From contig JAJTTP010000009.1 of the NCBI GenBank assembly GCA_023313575.1, positions 62,001 through 126,000 of the forward strand: DNA of 64,000 nucleotides, in the 5' to 3' direction. A program made the translations under genes and the position numbers. Shown in pieces: positions 10,544 to 20,968 of this stretch; position 1 is the stretch's first letter; the number at the start of each line of letters is the position of its first letter. Source of the stretch: Eutypella sp. D-1. Its lineage: Eukaryota; Ascomycota; Sordariomycetes; Xylariales; Diatrypaceae. The notes beneath the pieces were generated by a model that worked only from the letters and a program-made list of their open reading frames with translations, was not told the DNA's origin and did not search any database.

Positions 10544-12029
10544 ATGTCATCTAATGATGACGACGATCACAGCCTCGATGGTAGTTTACGCCGGATTCTC
10601 AGCCGGCGCAAGTCGCACAACAAGTTACGCAGCTTAAGGGTAACACCTCGCGGAATGGTAGACTTTTCGTCGAATGGATACCTATCGATATCATCCAATC
10701 TAGAGGTCCAGCGCGCCTACCTATCACGACTTCAGCACGAGGTGGCGGCGGCGGAGCACAGCAGGGGCAGCAACGAAGGGACTTGCACGCCGCCGCCACG
10801 CCTCCTCGGCTCAGAAGGCTCACGCCTTCTGGATGGCAACACCTCGTTCGCCGAGAGCCTTGAGAGACGGATCGCAGCACATCATGACGCGCCATCCGCG
10901 CTGCTGTTCGTCTCTGCGTTCGACGCAAATGTCGGCTTATTGAGTTGCGTGCCGCAGTCGAACGATGTCATTCTGTATGACGAGCTCATCCACGCGAGCG
11001 TCCACGACGGCATGCGCCTGAGTCGGGCCGGCCGCAGGTTATCTTTCGCCCACGCTTCGGTTACAGAAGCGGGCGCGATCGAAAAGCCAGGTGGTCTCGG
11101 CCACGTACTCAGCCAGCTTGTGGACAGCGATGCAGATGCAAGTGGCGAGATAAAGAATGGCAAGCGGAACGTGTTTATATGTGTCGAAAGTCTGTACAGC
11201 ATGGATGGCGACGTGCTACTCCTAGACTCAGTTGTCGAGTGCATGGACAAATACTTGCCGTGCAAGAATGGCTACATCATTCTTGATGAGGCTCACTCCA
11301 CGGGAATCTTCGGCGATGGAGGTCGCGGCCTAGCGCACGATCTCGGCCTACAAAACAGGGTGTGGGCGAGAGTCTTAGGCCTGGGGAAAGCCATGGGCTG
11401 CTCTGGGGGTATGTATACACAGGACGTGTTCACCTAGGTCGAACCGCCCAAGAACACTGGCCACTTGAAATCTCAGCTGACAGTTCTTGGCAGGGGTCGT
11501 CCTCTGCACCGAGACCACTCGGTCGTATCTGGTAAACTACGCGAGGAGCTTGATTTACACAACATCCGCTCCGTTCACCGCTCTCCTAAGTATCGATATC
11601 GTCTATGACTACATAGCAAGTGCGAAGGCTGATGTTCGGCGCGAGCACTTGCGTAATCTGATCCGCTACGCTCATCTATCCCTCTTGAACTCGTGTGCCC
11701 GCCAGTCGCCTTCATTGGAACGATTGATTACGGTGGCGGAGCACCCGCCATCTTCTCCCATTATACCGGTGTTGACCGCGCATCCGAGAAGTCTGGCAGA
11801 GCATTGCCAGAGAAATGGGTACATGGTTCGGCCGATCGTGCCACCAACGGTGCCTCCGGGGAAAGAGAGAGTGCGCATATGCCTGCATGCTGATAACACC
11901 ACGTCTCAAGTGGATGGACTTTGCAAAGTTATTGACGAGTGGCTTCGAAGTCGGCAGGAATTGCAGGAGGTCCAGCCAAACCATGTATCACATACACAAG
12001 TTTTGGATATAACCAAAGCGAAAATTTGA
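10544..12029 (+). CDS. bioF: 8-amino-7-oxononanoate (KAPA) synthase
   Basis: Two exons, 10544-11408 and 11494-12029, separated by an 85-nt GTATGT..CAG intron; 466 residues. It is a fold-type I PLP enzyme of the alpha-oxoamine synthase family: DFSSNGYL near the N-terminus, GSRLLDGNT, YDELIHASVHDGMRLS, the cofactor aspartate in LDEAHSTGIFG, and the Schiff-base lysine in LGKAMGCSGG (about K282). KAPA synthase condenses a pimeloyl thioester with alanine, and its product is the substrate of the adjacent BioA domain. It is somewhat longer than bacterial BioF because of internal inserts (for example HSRGSNEGTCTPPPR) and a C-terminal tail. Divergent pairing with bioDA supports biotin synthesis over the related 5-aminolevulinate or serine palmitoyl synthases. 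Confidence 0.93.
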
Positions 12030-12205
12030 CCCGCAACTGTCAGTGTAAGAGACAAATATTGTTATTGAAGACATCATAGTTGAGTCTGTGGCAATCCATG
12101 ACATTAAGCTACACATGGTAGAACTATAGCAGATTGACCGAAGCATAGAACTAAATATTCAAGTGCCAATCTGCTGCTGGACTTCCGCATCTCCATCTTT
12201 CGTGC

Positions 12206-13074
12206 TCATACGAACCCCCTCTGCGCTACTAAACTGACAAAAAGGGGTAGCAAAAACCAAAGCATCCCAATAGCTACCAGTGCAGCTCCCGGACTCGCCC
12301 GTGAAGTCGATGATACAAACTGGGACGCCGTCCATTCACTTTGTTCAGTGGCATTTATTGAGATCGTTCGAGCCGGAAGTGCCGGAAGTGCTTTTACGAT
12401 AGGCGCGGCCTGAGGCACATTCGATGGCAAGTCAGCTGGCAGGGTGGTTTCCGCCATGGGGCTAGGAGCTCGGATTGGCTTCTTTGACGGGAGCGCGTGC
12501 ATGCTGCGGTGGGGGGTCTCCATGATGGATTCGTAGAGAGTCACTACCTTCGTTGGTAGGATCGAAAGATCCTTTTTCTCCCATTGGACTGTTATCTGGT
12601 CATGTTCAATCCACAAACTAGACAAGGTGGTGTAAATATCTGCTGTTGTGATATTCGGGTCGAGTAGGAAGGTCATCGGAGTTGCAACACTAGATGTGCA
12701 GATCCAACCAGGGGTTAATGAGTGTGTCGAAAACCCCCTATGAAGAAATGTTAGTTGGGGATTGATTCGGCCGTCGTGAAAGAGTCGGCGGTAGCTGACC
12801 TCTGGCAACAAATGCCTGTCCAGACCGTCCGCTTATCGGTCACGTTCGACGTATGGGCGACGATGGACATGTGGTCAGGACATACGCCGGGGCTGAAAGT
12901 GGGATAAGGTGTTTGGTATTCCGTGGGAATGCATTCCGTGAACGAGGGGTCAACCCATCCGCTGGAGGGCGGGATGGTGCTCGTTGACGGAGTCCCAGCA
13001 ATGAAGACGGCGAACCTGTCGGCGCATAAAGCTTGCGGGGTGTAGACTGTCGTAAGTGCTTGCATGTCTGACAT
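12206..13074 (-). CDS. C-terminally anchored fungal protein, unknown function
   Basis: Two exons, 12800-13074 and 12206-12737, joined by a 62-nt intron; 268 residues. The N-terminal half begins almost directly with TTVYTPQALC and carries six or more cysteines (FTECIP, FSPGVCPDHM, WTGICCQRGF, GWICTSS), then DPNITTADIYTTL and a W-rich strand. A proline/serine-rich linker leads to one hydrophobic C-terminal helix (ALVAIGMLWFLLPLFVSLVAQ) and a four-residue tail. No signal peptide is visible. Similar Cys-rich single-helix proteins recur in Pezizomycotina genomes, but I know of no assigned function. An upstream stop at about 13111-13113 limits the frame; an additional 5' exon cannot be excluded. 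Confidence 0.75.
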
Positions 13075-14113
13075 GTTGTTGGTTAGGGAGTCGGCTGCCG
13101 ATTCTATCGGTCACGATATCTGTGTAAGTCTTAGGGGAGAGGAGCAAGGGTGAAACAAACGAGCTGCTGGTACTATTGGTCTAACACGGTTTCTAATTGA
13201 TCCTTTCTGTAGGTAGATTTCCAAAAAGTGTTGTGAAGCAGTAAGTGTGAAGTTCGAAATCATCCATCGATCGCCGGTAAACATCAAATATACATCTTGA
13301 TGTTCAGTTCTAAGGAGGAAAGTCCACTTCTCAGATGAATTGTGTGGAATATACAACTTAGAAGGTAGTTCCTCCTTCTTAAGGACTTTTCTGTAAGCAG
13401 CAGTGAGGTCCTACCTACCGCCGGACGTAGATAGCTTTGGTATTCCCAGATAGACCTTCTCTAACAACTACATCTACTATGGATTCGTCTTGACCATGGC
13501 TACTTCTTCATGCACCTGGCTACTTACCTATACTGGCTGAGCTTCAAGGTGTAAAGGGGTTATGGGTCACTTGTGGACGAGCGCGTACTTAGGCATGTAA
13601 ACATTAGCAGAGGGCGAGTGCATCTTTCTCTAGCATCTCTTGCATGGACGCTAAATACCTGTAAAAGCTCTCTAGAAATGCTTCACCAAGTATAGAACTT
13701 TGAAATATATTTTAACGATTTATTTGTTACGTGGACACGAATTTAAGGTCGAGCTTTTTTGCATTGCGATTATGCTATGCCCTCTCTCCCCTTTGATTTA
13801 ACCCTTATAGCCCCTATAGCCCCTAAAGGTAATTATGAAGTAACAGTGTGATTGGCCACTTGCTAGCACCGCCAGCGCCTTATGTAATCTTTCCCCAATC
13901 TTGAAAATGGGCTATCGGCTAACGGAGAGGCGAAGATATTAGCGGGGCGCCCCGTCTCGAGCCCCTCCCTCTACCGTACATTTACCGAATACCACTCGGT
14001 ACAATTCTCCCTTGGACAGCGTAGACCTACCATATGGTGTAAATATAGGTAGGCATACCTATAGGTATTCCATAGGCCTCTTATAAAGTCTGTTCCTCAT
14101 CATAAAACTTGAT
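13075..14113. other. Intergenic, with promoter of the amidohydrolase gene
   Basis: AT-rich in the middle (about 13680-13760). A short minus-strand open frame at 13111-13356 has no family signature and is not called. The right part is the presumed promoter of the nitrilase-family gene. Confidence 0.55.
13811..14087 (+). promoter_or_regulatory. STRE-like pair and TATA box before the amidohydrolase gene
   Basis: Two CCCCT motifs (the stress response element core) start at 13811 and 13820, and TATAAA is at 14082-14087, about 27 bp before the ATG. The motif matches are direct; their activity is inferred. Confidence 0.35.
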
Positions 14114-15083
14114 ATGGCCCCTGTCTATAAAGTTGCCCTTGTGCAACTGCACCCAAAGGTCTGTCACGCACGTCATTACCATACCTCATTTCCATCCTCG
14201 ATGCGACTCTCCTCATACTCACCCATTTTCGAGGTAGTAGCCCGTCGCTCCTGCGGAGAACTTCTCCAAGGCAGCATCATTCATCGAAGAGGCCGCCGGG
14301 GCAGGATGCCACCTAGCAGTGCTACCTGAATATCATCTGACGTCATGGGTGCCCGAGGATCCATCGTTCCGATCCTCGTGTGCAGAGTGGGCGACCTACC
14401 TCGAGAAGTACCGTGAGCTCGCAAAGCGGCTGGGCATCTGCATCGTGCCTGGAACTATCATCGAGACACAAGGGGACTCCTTGCAAAACGTCGCGTACTT
14501 CATCTCATCCACCGGCGAGATCTCCGGGCGGTACCAGAAGAAGAACCTCTGGCATCCCGAACGGCGGCACCTGGTCTCGTCCGCGCACGAGCCGCACCGC
14601 GCGTTCGACACGCCGCTGGGTCGCGTGGGACTTCTGATCTGTTGGGACCTCGCCTTTCCCGAAGCGTTCCGGGAACTCGTCGCGGACGGCGCAGAGATGA
14701 TCTGCGTGCCATCGTTCTGGACGATGAAGGACGTGTCAGATGAAGGGTACGGGTTGAATCCTGACGGCGAGGCGGTCTTTTTAAACAGTGCTATCGTCTC
14801 CAGAGCATTTGAGAACACCGCAGCCATACTGTTTGTGAATGCGGGCGGGCCGGCGGCGAAAGGGGAAAAGACCAATTACGCAGGGCTTAGCCAAGTCGGC
14901 CTGCCGCACGTCGGGTCTAGGGGAAGACTGGGCCGCGCCGAGGGCATGTCGATCGTTGATCTAGACCTGAACGTGCTGAAAATCGCGGAGGACAACTACA
15001 AGGTCAGAGAGGATATGAAGGCAGAGGGCTGGCATTACGCATATACCCAAATCCGGGATGGGGATGGGAGCAGCAAGTTGTAA
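14114..15083 (+). CDS. Carbon-nitrogen hydrolase (nitrilase superfamily)
   Basis: Two exons, 14114-14158 and 14241-15083, joined by an 82-nt intron; 295 residues. Splicing joins VALVQLHPK to PVAPAENFSKAASFIEEAA, which restores the conserved N-terminal strand and helix of the fold. The catalytic triad is visible: Glu45 in VLPEYHLTSW, Lys115 in GRYQKKNLWHPER and Cys150 in GLLICWDLAFPE. The family hydrolyses amide or nitrile C-N bonds. The YQKKNLWHPER form suggests an amidase or omega-amidase-like enzyme rather than a true nitrilase, but the substrate cannot be read from the sequence. Length is normal for a stand-alone enzyme. There is no targeting signal, so it is probably cytosolic. Confidence 0.92.
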
Positions 15084-16438
15084 ATGGCCGGAGTGCGGGC
15101 CCCGGAGCTCCGATCTGACGGGTCCATGGACATTTCTGTATCTAAGGAGCCCTCGAGCTCTACCTGAGGTAACATTATGACATTTTTTGTTACTTGAATG
15201 GGTAAATGAAATGGGTGACTGACTTCAGAGTACAGTCGCATCGCCAGTGACATATAATACAGCAGCGACTTTTTCCGGTTGTCCAGAGCTTTCCAAAAGT
15301 TCCCCGTTCCCCATGGGGATAGCTCGGTGTTTACTGAATTTGGGCTGCATGATCCATCGTAGAAGGTCTCGCAAAGCATCCATGAATGAATCAGATCAAA
15401 CCCCGTTGTCCGGGTCCTACTATGTGCAAGGCCTTACCAATCAGCCAATCCTTGTACCTACAGCAGCTACAGTAAATCCTGGAAAGACCCTGAAGTGCAA
15501 TGCATCCAATCAAAACTCGTGATTTATATAGAATGGACAGAATGTGGAGTCACCCATCTAGATCTGGCAAATTGACCAATCACCCTGACAAATTTAAAGA
15601 TCTAAGAAATGGCTAAACTATTCATAGCTTAGCTCGATGGCGTGATAGACTACTTGGACGACGCAATCTCCAAACTGACTGATGAGAAGTCAAATTCTTT
15701 CAATTCTCCCGCATACATCATCCAGCACCAAACTATCGCCATCTTGATAGCGTAAAAATTCAAGCGGAAAAGTGACCAGGCAGCCCAGGAAAAAGGCTCT
15801 CAACCGTCTGACCCGCCTTTCCCGCTCCTCCAGGATAGCCTTTTGCCTCCCCAACATCCGTAGATGTCCTAAGAAACTAAGAACATAGCCGGCCGACAAC
15901 CGTCGCGGGTGCGGTTACGGCAAACTTTCGTAAAATTCCATCCATACAATAGACACAATGGGCGCGGCAACATTATCATCGTTATGGAGCGCTTTCGGCC
16001 GCAAGGTAGGTTAGGTTCCAACCGTTACTTACTATTACTATCCCATATAATACATTAGTTTCCATTGCTCTTGGGTAGTAACAGAGTGATCTTCCCATTT
16101 CGTTGTATATCACCTACCCCCTTCAACTGGTATTCTCGTGTTTCTCGTCGTTGTTGTGGTGTCACTCCGTGAGTAGTCCATTAGTCCATCATTGAGTGCT
16201 GCTACCTAGACTGGTATCCGCCCCGGACCTGGCTACTTTGACTTACCGGAATTTTTGACGGCGCCCCTCCCTTGGTCCCTGTGTCCTCGTCTAATTTTTC
16301 CTCGTCCACATCCAGGATTTTCTGGGACAAACCTCGTCACGTCCTGAAGCCCCACGAGGCTCTCACTCCCACGTAGCTGCTATCATACCGGCCAGCCAGG
16401 AAGGAAGTGATAACGCCGTCGCTGCCAGCCAGACCACC
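15084..16438. other. Intergenic, leader of the sulfite reductase gene
   Basis: About 1.35 kb without a confident gene. It includes a possible spliced upstream reading frame starting at 15958, described separately. A minus-strand frame at 15690-15899 (69 codons, R/L-rich) has no known family. Confidence 0.5.
15958..16006 (+). other. Possible short upstream coding exon (uORF or orphan exon)
   Basis: An ATG in good context (CACAATGG) opens 16 codons reading MGAATLSSLWSAFGRK and stops at a consensus donor (AAG|GTAGGT). The start resembles the myristoylated N-terminus of ARF-family GTPases, but no GTPase sequence follows before the Met10 gene. It may be a 5'-UTR exon with an upstream ORF of the Met10 gene, a very small gene, or chance. 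Confidence 0.2.
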
Positions 16439-19400
16439 ATGTCTGATACCAAGACGGCTCGCGCCGAGTTTGCGAAGGGCACCTCGACTCTGCCGTTCGG
16501 GCAGCCCGTCGCTCTCTCCTCCATCTCCGGTCCCACCTATGTGACCGGCCAACTCCTTGTCCAGCAGATTGCCTACAAATTGTCTGATAAGATCTTCTCT
16601 TACTCGCCAGAGACTTTCGACTTGGATGTAGCCGTGAAGCAGTGGTCGGCGCAACAGGAACAGAACGTCTTCGGCTACCCCACCACTGTTCTGCCCTTGC
16701 AGACACGCACCGGTGCCGGCTCTTTCGCTCTTGGCTACATTTTCTCCGAGGACTTCGACTTGAGCAAGCGACATATCCCCCAAACCCTCCTGGCTGCTTC
16801 GCCTAGCCTGCGTTATCTGCGAGCTGCCCTCGACCAGCTCTCTTTGCTTTACAGCGTTGCGAGTCCCTTCGTAGCCCATGTCGCTGCTGCCGACTATGAC
16901 GCCGAAGCCGGCCTCGTGAGCGAGTATGGTACTGCTCTACAGCTTTCCGAGGAACTCGGCCTGGGTCTCGTCTCGAGCTCCTCTGCCTATGAGGCGCAGC
17001 ATATGGCCCTCTTCTCCACACTGATGGCCCAGGTTCTGCCCACTCTTCACATTTATGATGGCGTTCGGACCTCCCGCGAAACGCTAAGAGTCATCGACGT
17101 CCTGAGCGAGACTGGTGTCTCCGACATCTTCAAGACGGTATCTAAGGCTGCCGAGTCCTTCAATAAGCGACTTGATAGTGCCGGCAAGGTTGTCGAGCTG
17201 CTCCGGACTTTCAACGGCGAGCTGGGTACCGAGTACGAGTTGTTCGAGTACGTCGGCCACAATGCCGCCGAGCATGTCCTGGTAGTCTTCGGAAGCGTGG
17301 AGTCCCAGCTCGCTAAGCAGGTGGTCTCGAAGCTAGCGGCCGACGGTGCTAAGGTTGGCGTTGTGAGTGTGCGGGTATACCGTCCTTTCGTCGAGGAAGA
17401 ATTCCTCAAGGTTGTTCCCGATTCGGCGCAGACCATTGCCGTCTTGGGCCAAGTAGCCAACGAGGCTGCCGTATCCGATGCGGCTATCCAATCTGCGCTC
17501 TACTCCGACATTTTGGCCGCTGTGTCGCTCTCCGGCGCCGCAAAATTGATCCCTGTCACCGACGTCAAGTACTCCGCTGCTCATGCCCTCACCCCTGCTA
17601 GCGTCGCATCAATCATCTCCAAGGTCTTCAAGGCAGCGGCCGAGCCGCTCGCCCAGCTGCCCCAGCTCGAGACCACGCAACAGTACATCTTCTGGGACTT
17701 GGATGATTCTACGACGCTGTCCGCACCCGCGGTCATCGGCAGTCTACTTTCGCGAGACGCATCCAGCAATGTCTACCTAAGCGAGGCGCATGACAACCTT
17801 GTCCAGGGCGGCGTTATCCGAACTGATCTGAGGTCATCTCAGAAGACTATCGATGCTCCATACCCAGCCGAACAAGCTGATGTGGTCGTGGTGAACGACG
17901 AGAAGCTACTCAAGGAAGTAGCTGTCTCCAAGAGTGTCAAGGACGGCGGAAATCTTGTGCTGAGACTCCCCAACTTCAAGGATGAGGACGTCGAGAAGCG
18001 CTTGTCGGCCGGGATCCGCTCGGACATCCGGACGAGAGACATCGCACTCTATATACTGGACTCATCTCTGTTCCCTGCTTTCGAGACCGATGCCAGCGCT
18101 TCTAGGTTGCTACTGGAACTCGCTTTCCTCAAGGTAGCGGAACCAGACACCACGCAGGAGTTCTTGGAGAAGATCACGCTCCTAGAAGGGGACAAGCCGA
18201 CGTTCGACCAATGCCTCGATGCTTTAGAGAAGTGCTTCAAGCCTTTCGAAGTACCCGAGTCGTGGGCTGAGGCCAGTGACGAAGCCGTTCCGGCACTGCC
18301 GCAGACCTTGAAGACCAATAGTTTCGTGCCGTTCGCGAAGCATCAGACGGAGGAGGATGCCGGCCTGAGCAGCTGGGAATCCGCCGCGAAGGGTCTCGTC
18401 TTCAAGGAGGCCTACGGCACTGACATTGCTCTGCGGCCCGACCTGAATGTCAAGACCTTTACTATCCACGTCAAGGAGAACCGCAGGCTCACGCCGGAAA
18501 CCTATGACCGGAACATCTTCCACATCGAATTCGACCTGGGCGATTCGGGCCTCACCTACGCCATCGGAGAGGCCCTCGGCATCCACGCCGACAACGATGC
18601 GGAGCTGGTCCGCGAGTTCATCGAGTCGTACGGGCTCAAGTCCGACGAGCTCGTCCAGGTCCCGTCGCGGGACGACCCTGCGGTGCTCGAGAGCCGCACC
18701 GTGTACCAGTCCCTGGTACAGAATGTCGACGTCTTCGGCAAGCCGCCCAAGCGGTTCTACGAGTCCATGGCCGAATTGGCGACGGACGAGGCCGAGAAAA
18801 AGAAGCTCATCGCCCTCAGCACCTCCGAAGGCGCCGACGAGTTCAAGCATCGCGCCGACATCGACACCGTCACGTACGCGGACATTTTGGAAGAATTCAA
18901 GTCTGCCCGGCCCAGTTTCCCTGAGCTTGTGCGTCTGGTCGGTCCTCTGAAGCGCCGCGAGTACTCGATCGCGTCCGCCCAGGCCGTTACCCCGAACGCG
19001 GTCGCGCTCATGATTGTCGTAGTGGATTGGGTGGACCCCAAGGGGCGTCAGCGATACGGCCAGGCGACGCGCTACCTCAGCCGATTACCGGTGGGAGCAT
19101 CAGTCACGGCCTCGGTGAAGCCGTCGGTGATGAAGCTGCCGGCCCGCGACGATGCTCCGCTCATCATGGCGGGGCTGGGCACGGGTCTCGCGCCCTTCCG
19201 GGCGTTCATCCAGTACCGGGCGATGCAGAAGGCGCAGGGCAAGAAGATCGGATCCATCCTGCTATACCTCGGGTCCCGGCACCAGCGCGAGGAGTACCTG
19301 TATGGCGAGGAATGGGAGGCGTACCTGGACGCCGGCGTGGTGACGCTGCTCGGGGCCGCCTTTTCCCGGGACCAGCCGCAGAAGATCTACATCCAAGACC

Positions 19401-19615
19401 GGATGCGCCAGACCATGTCGGACATCGTCAAGGCGTACATCCGCGAGGAGGGATCGTTCTACCTGTGCGGCCCCACGTGGCCGGTCCCCGACGTGACAGA
19501 CGTGCTCAAGGAGGCCATCGCCGCGGAGGCGAAGATGGCCGGGCGCAAGGTCGACGCGACCAAGGAGATCGATCGGCTCAAGGAAGACGGCCGATACGTG
19601 CTAGAGGTTTACTAA
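16439..19615 (+). CDS. MET10: Sulfite reductase [NADPH] flavoprotein (alpha) subunit
   Basis: A single exon of 1058 residues starting in a strong context (CCACCATG). The N-terminal half (about 1-620) has the pyruvate-ferredoxin-oxidoreductase-like arrangement of fungal Met10: a TTVLPLQTRTGAGSFALGY region and a second domain with HVLVVFGSVES. The C-terminal half is a ferredoxin-NADP reductase-type module: RREYSIAS for FAD binding, GLGTGLAPFRAF and LGSRHQREEYLYGEEW for NADPH, and FYLCGPTWPVPDVTDVL near the end. As in yeast Met10 there is no FMN flavodoxin domain, so electrons pass from NADPH/FAD to the hemoprotein subunit (Met5), which reduces sulfite to sulfide for cysteine and methionine synthesis. 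Length matches the yeast protein (about 1035). Cytosolic. Confidence 0.97.
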   Translation: MSDTKTARAEFAKGTSTLPFGQPVALSSISGPTYVTGQLLVQQIAYKLSDKIFSYSPETFDLDVAVKQWSAQQEQNVFGYPTTVLPLQTRTGAGSFALGYIFSEDFDLSKRHIPQTLLAASPSLRYLRAALDQLSLLYSVASPFVAHVAAADYDAEAGLVSEYGTALQLSEELGLGLVSSSSAYEAQHMALFSTLMAQVLPTLHIYDGVRTSRETLRVIDVLSETGVSDIFKTVSKAAESFNKRLDSAGKVVELLRTFNGELGTEYELFEYVGHNAAEHVLVVFGSVESQLAKQVVSKLAADGAKVGVVSVRVYRPFVEEEFLKVVPDSAQTIAVLGQVANEAAVSDAAIQSALYSDILAAVSLSGAAKLIPVTDVKYSAAHALTPASVASIISKVFKAAAEPLAQLPQLETTQQYIFWDLDDSTTLSAPAVIGSLLSRDASSNVYLSEAHDNLVQGGVIRTDLRSSQKTIDAPYPAEQADVVVVNDEKLLKEVAVSKSVKDGGNLVLRLPNFKDEDVEKRLSAGIRSDIRTRDIALYILDSSLFPAFETDASASRLLLELAFLKVAEPDTTQEFLEKITLLEGDKPTFDQCLDALEKCFKPFEVPESWAEASDEAVPALPQTLKTNSFVPFAKHQTEEDAGLSSWESAAKGLVFKEAYGTDIALRPDLNVKTFTIHVKENRRLTPETYDRNIFHIEFDLGDSGLTYAIGEALGIHADNDAELVREFIESYGLKSDELVQVPSRDDPAVLESRTVYQSLVQNVDVFGKPPKRFYESMAELATDEAEKKKLIALSTSEGADEFKHRADIDTVTYADILEEFKSARPSFPELVRLVGPLKRREYSIASAQAVTPNAVALMIVVVDWVDPKGRQRYGQATRYLSRLPVGASVTASVKPSVMKLPARDDAPLIMAGLGTGLAPFRAFIQYRAMQKAQGKKIGSILLYLGSRHQREEYLYGEEWEAYLDAGVVTLLGAAFSRDQPQKIYIQDRMRQTMSDIVKAYIREEGSFYLCGPTWPVPDVTDVLKEAIAAEAKMAGRKVDATKEIDRLKEDGRYVLEVY

Positions 19616-19622
19616 GCCCATC

Positions 19623-19642
19623 GGTCCGGTCCGGTCCGGTCC
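19623..19642 (+). repeat. GGTCC tandem repeat, four copies
   Basis: Four perfect 5-bp units directly after the Met10 stop codon, in the presumed 3' UTR. Confidence 0.9.
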
Positions 19643-20968
19643 CTGTTTCCGGTCTTTCTTTCTATTTTATCTTCGTGTTTTAGCTATTTCTTTCTTCTTC
19701 TCTACATAGATGAGCGAGATAGACACTAGCCCAAGTTTTTTTCTTCTTGTATTTTCCTTTTGTCTGGACACATACGAACCATCTCGACGAAACACTTGTT
19801 TCCTTATCCTTACCTTAGGCTACCTTTTTCTTCGAGGTCCTCGCGCCTGTTTATGAATGAATATAAGATAAGCCAGATTGGCATTTTGTCCGAATGGGAT
19901 ACAGTCGCGCAAGTGTTCCATCTGCCTATCTCGCCAGACATCAACGTGTTGTAGTGTACGCAAAAAGCAATACCTAGTAGTAGTTCCTATCACCTCCGTG
20001 CACATGTCGTAGTAAGTGATTGAATCGCTGGCCCGGGCTGAACGCAGGTTCCAAGTATGTACACTACAACCCCGCAACGTAGTAGGTCTTCATATGCTTT
20101 GCTTTCGTCATGGTAGATACATATGCACAAGCAACCGACCAGTCCTGTCTAGACCCAAGCAGGCAACGTAATACCCGGGGTTCGAAAGCAGACACACCAA
20201 CGCAGGTATCGCAAGGATGAGTTAGTCTGGTATATGCATGGACAACCGATGCCGCTTGTTGCTGTTTGCTGGTCAGAGCTTGCTTGCTTGCTTGTCTGGG
20301 GTGGCCTATCGTCGAGATGAATTACGCACACGGTCGGCACTACCCGGCCAATGGATTTGGCATCCCATTGATTGTCTTCATCCTCCTACATACATACATA
20401 CCTAGTAGGCATGATAGGTTGGCCCCCTCGTATCCTCGGAGTATCCAAGTCGGAGGCAAGTTGATGGTAATGGGGGCTTGATGATTGGTGGGAAACGACA
20501 GCAATCTGTACCTACCTAGTATGTAGGCCAGTATGTAGAGCTCTAGACTTGGAGGTTGTTTGGGGGCTTTCGGGCCCACCATATCGGGAACCAATGAGAG
20601 GAGGGGGATTACCAACGGTGGCGGCCAATCATGTGTAGGGTTTTGCCTTTTCTAGGAAGTTGCCTTATATCCCCAGCGTGTCAGTCCATTGTAGCATGCA
20701 GCAGAGGGGTTTATATAAATAGGTTGTCTCTTCCCCCCCGACAAAGATTAAAATATTCAGAGTTGAATCATCAGACTTTTTTCCTTCCTTCCTACCTACA
20801 CTTCAGGTTTCTACTACTTGCTTAACTACGAATTCAACAACAACAACCATTCGGCATCGCAGTAACGCAACTATACCACTTACCTACCTGATATATCAAC
20901 ACTACTCTCATCATCCACCAACCACAGCAAATATAATCAAGGCACGCCAACTCCAACCGTAATTCACA
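19643..20968. other. Intergenic between Met10 and the Cys-rich gene
   Basis: Contains the Met10 3' UTR and the promoter of the cysteine-rich protein gene. I see no gene. T-rich stretches follow the Met10 stop, and CT/CA-rich sequence precedes the next ATG. Confidence 0.55.
20705..20719 (+). promoter_or_regulatory. STRE core and TATA box of the Cys-rich protein gene
   Basis: AGGGG (20705-20709) lies next to TATATAA (20713-20719), about 250 bp before the ATG. Strong TATA boxes with stress elements are typical of inducible fungal genes. No clear copper-responsive element (TTTGCTC) was found. Confidence 0.4.

Noticed and set aside
13111..13356. 81-codon minus-strand frame upstream of the tail-anchored gene
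   Set aside because: Considered as a 5' exon with a signal peptide, but it has no hydrophobic leader and no frame-compatible splice to the gene.
15690..15899. 69-codon minus-strand frame
   Set aside because: R/L-rich with no recognised family. It lies head to head with the 15958 ATG at under 60 bp, leaving no room for two promoters.
15958..16439. ARF-family GTPase gene suggested by the MGAATLSSLWSAFGRK start
   Set aside because: No P-loop or other GTPase motif follows in any frame before MET10 begins.
19027..19683. 218-codon frame overlapping the MET10 end
   Set aside because: A frame-shifted shadow of the conserved NADPH-binding domain with G/R/P-biased composition.
20160..20180. B-box-like GGGGTTCGAAAGC as a tRNA signal
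   Set aside because: No A box, acceptor stem or anticodon arm can be folded around it.
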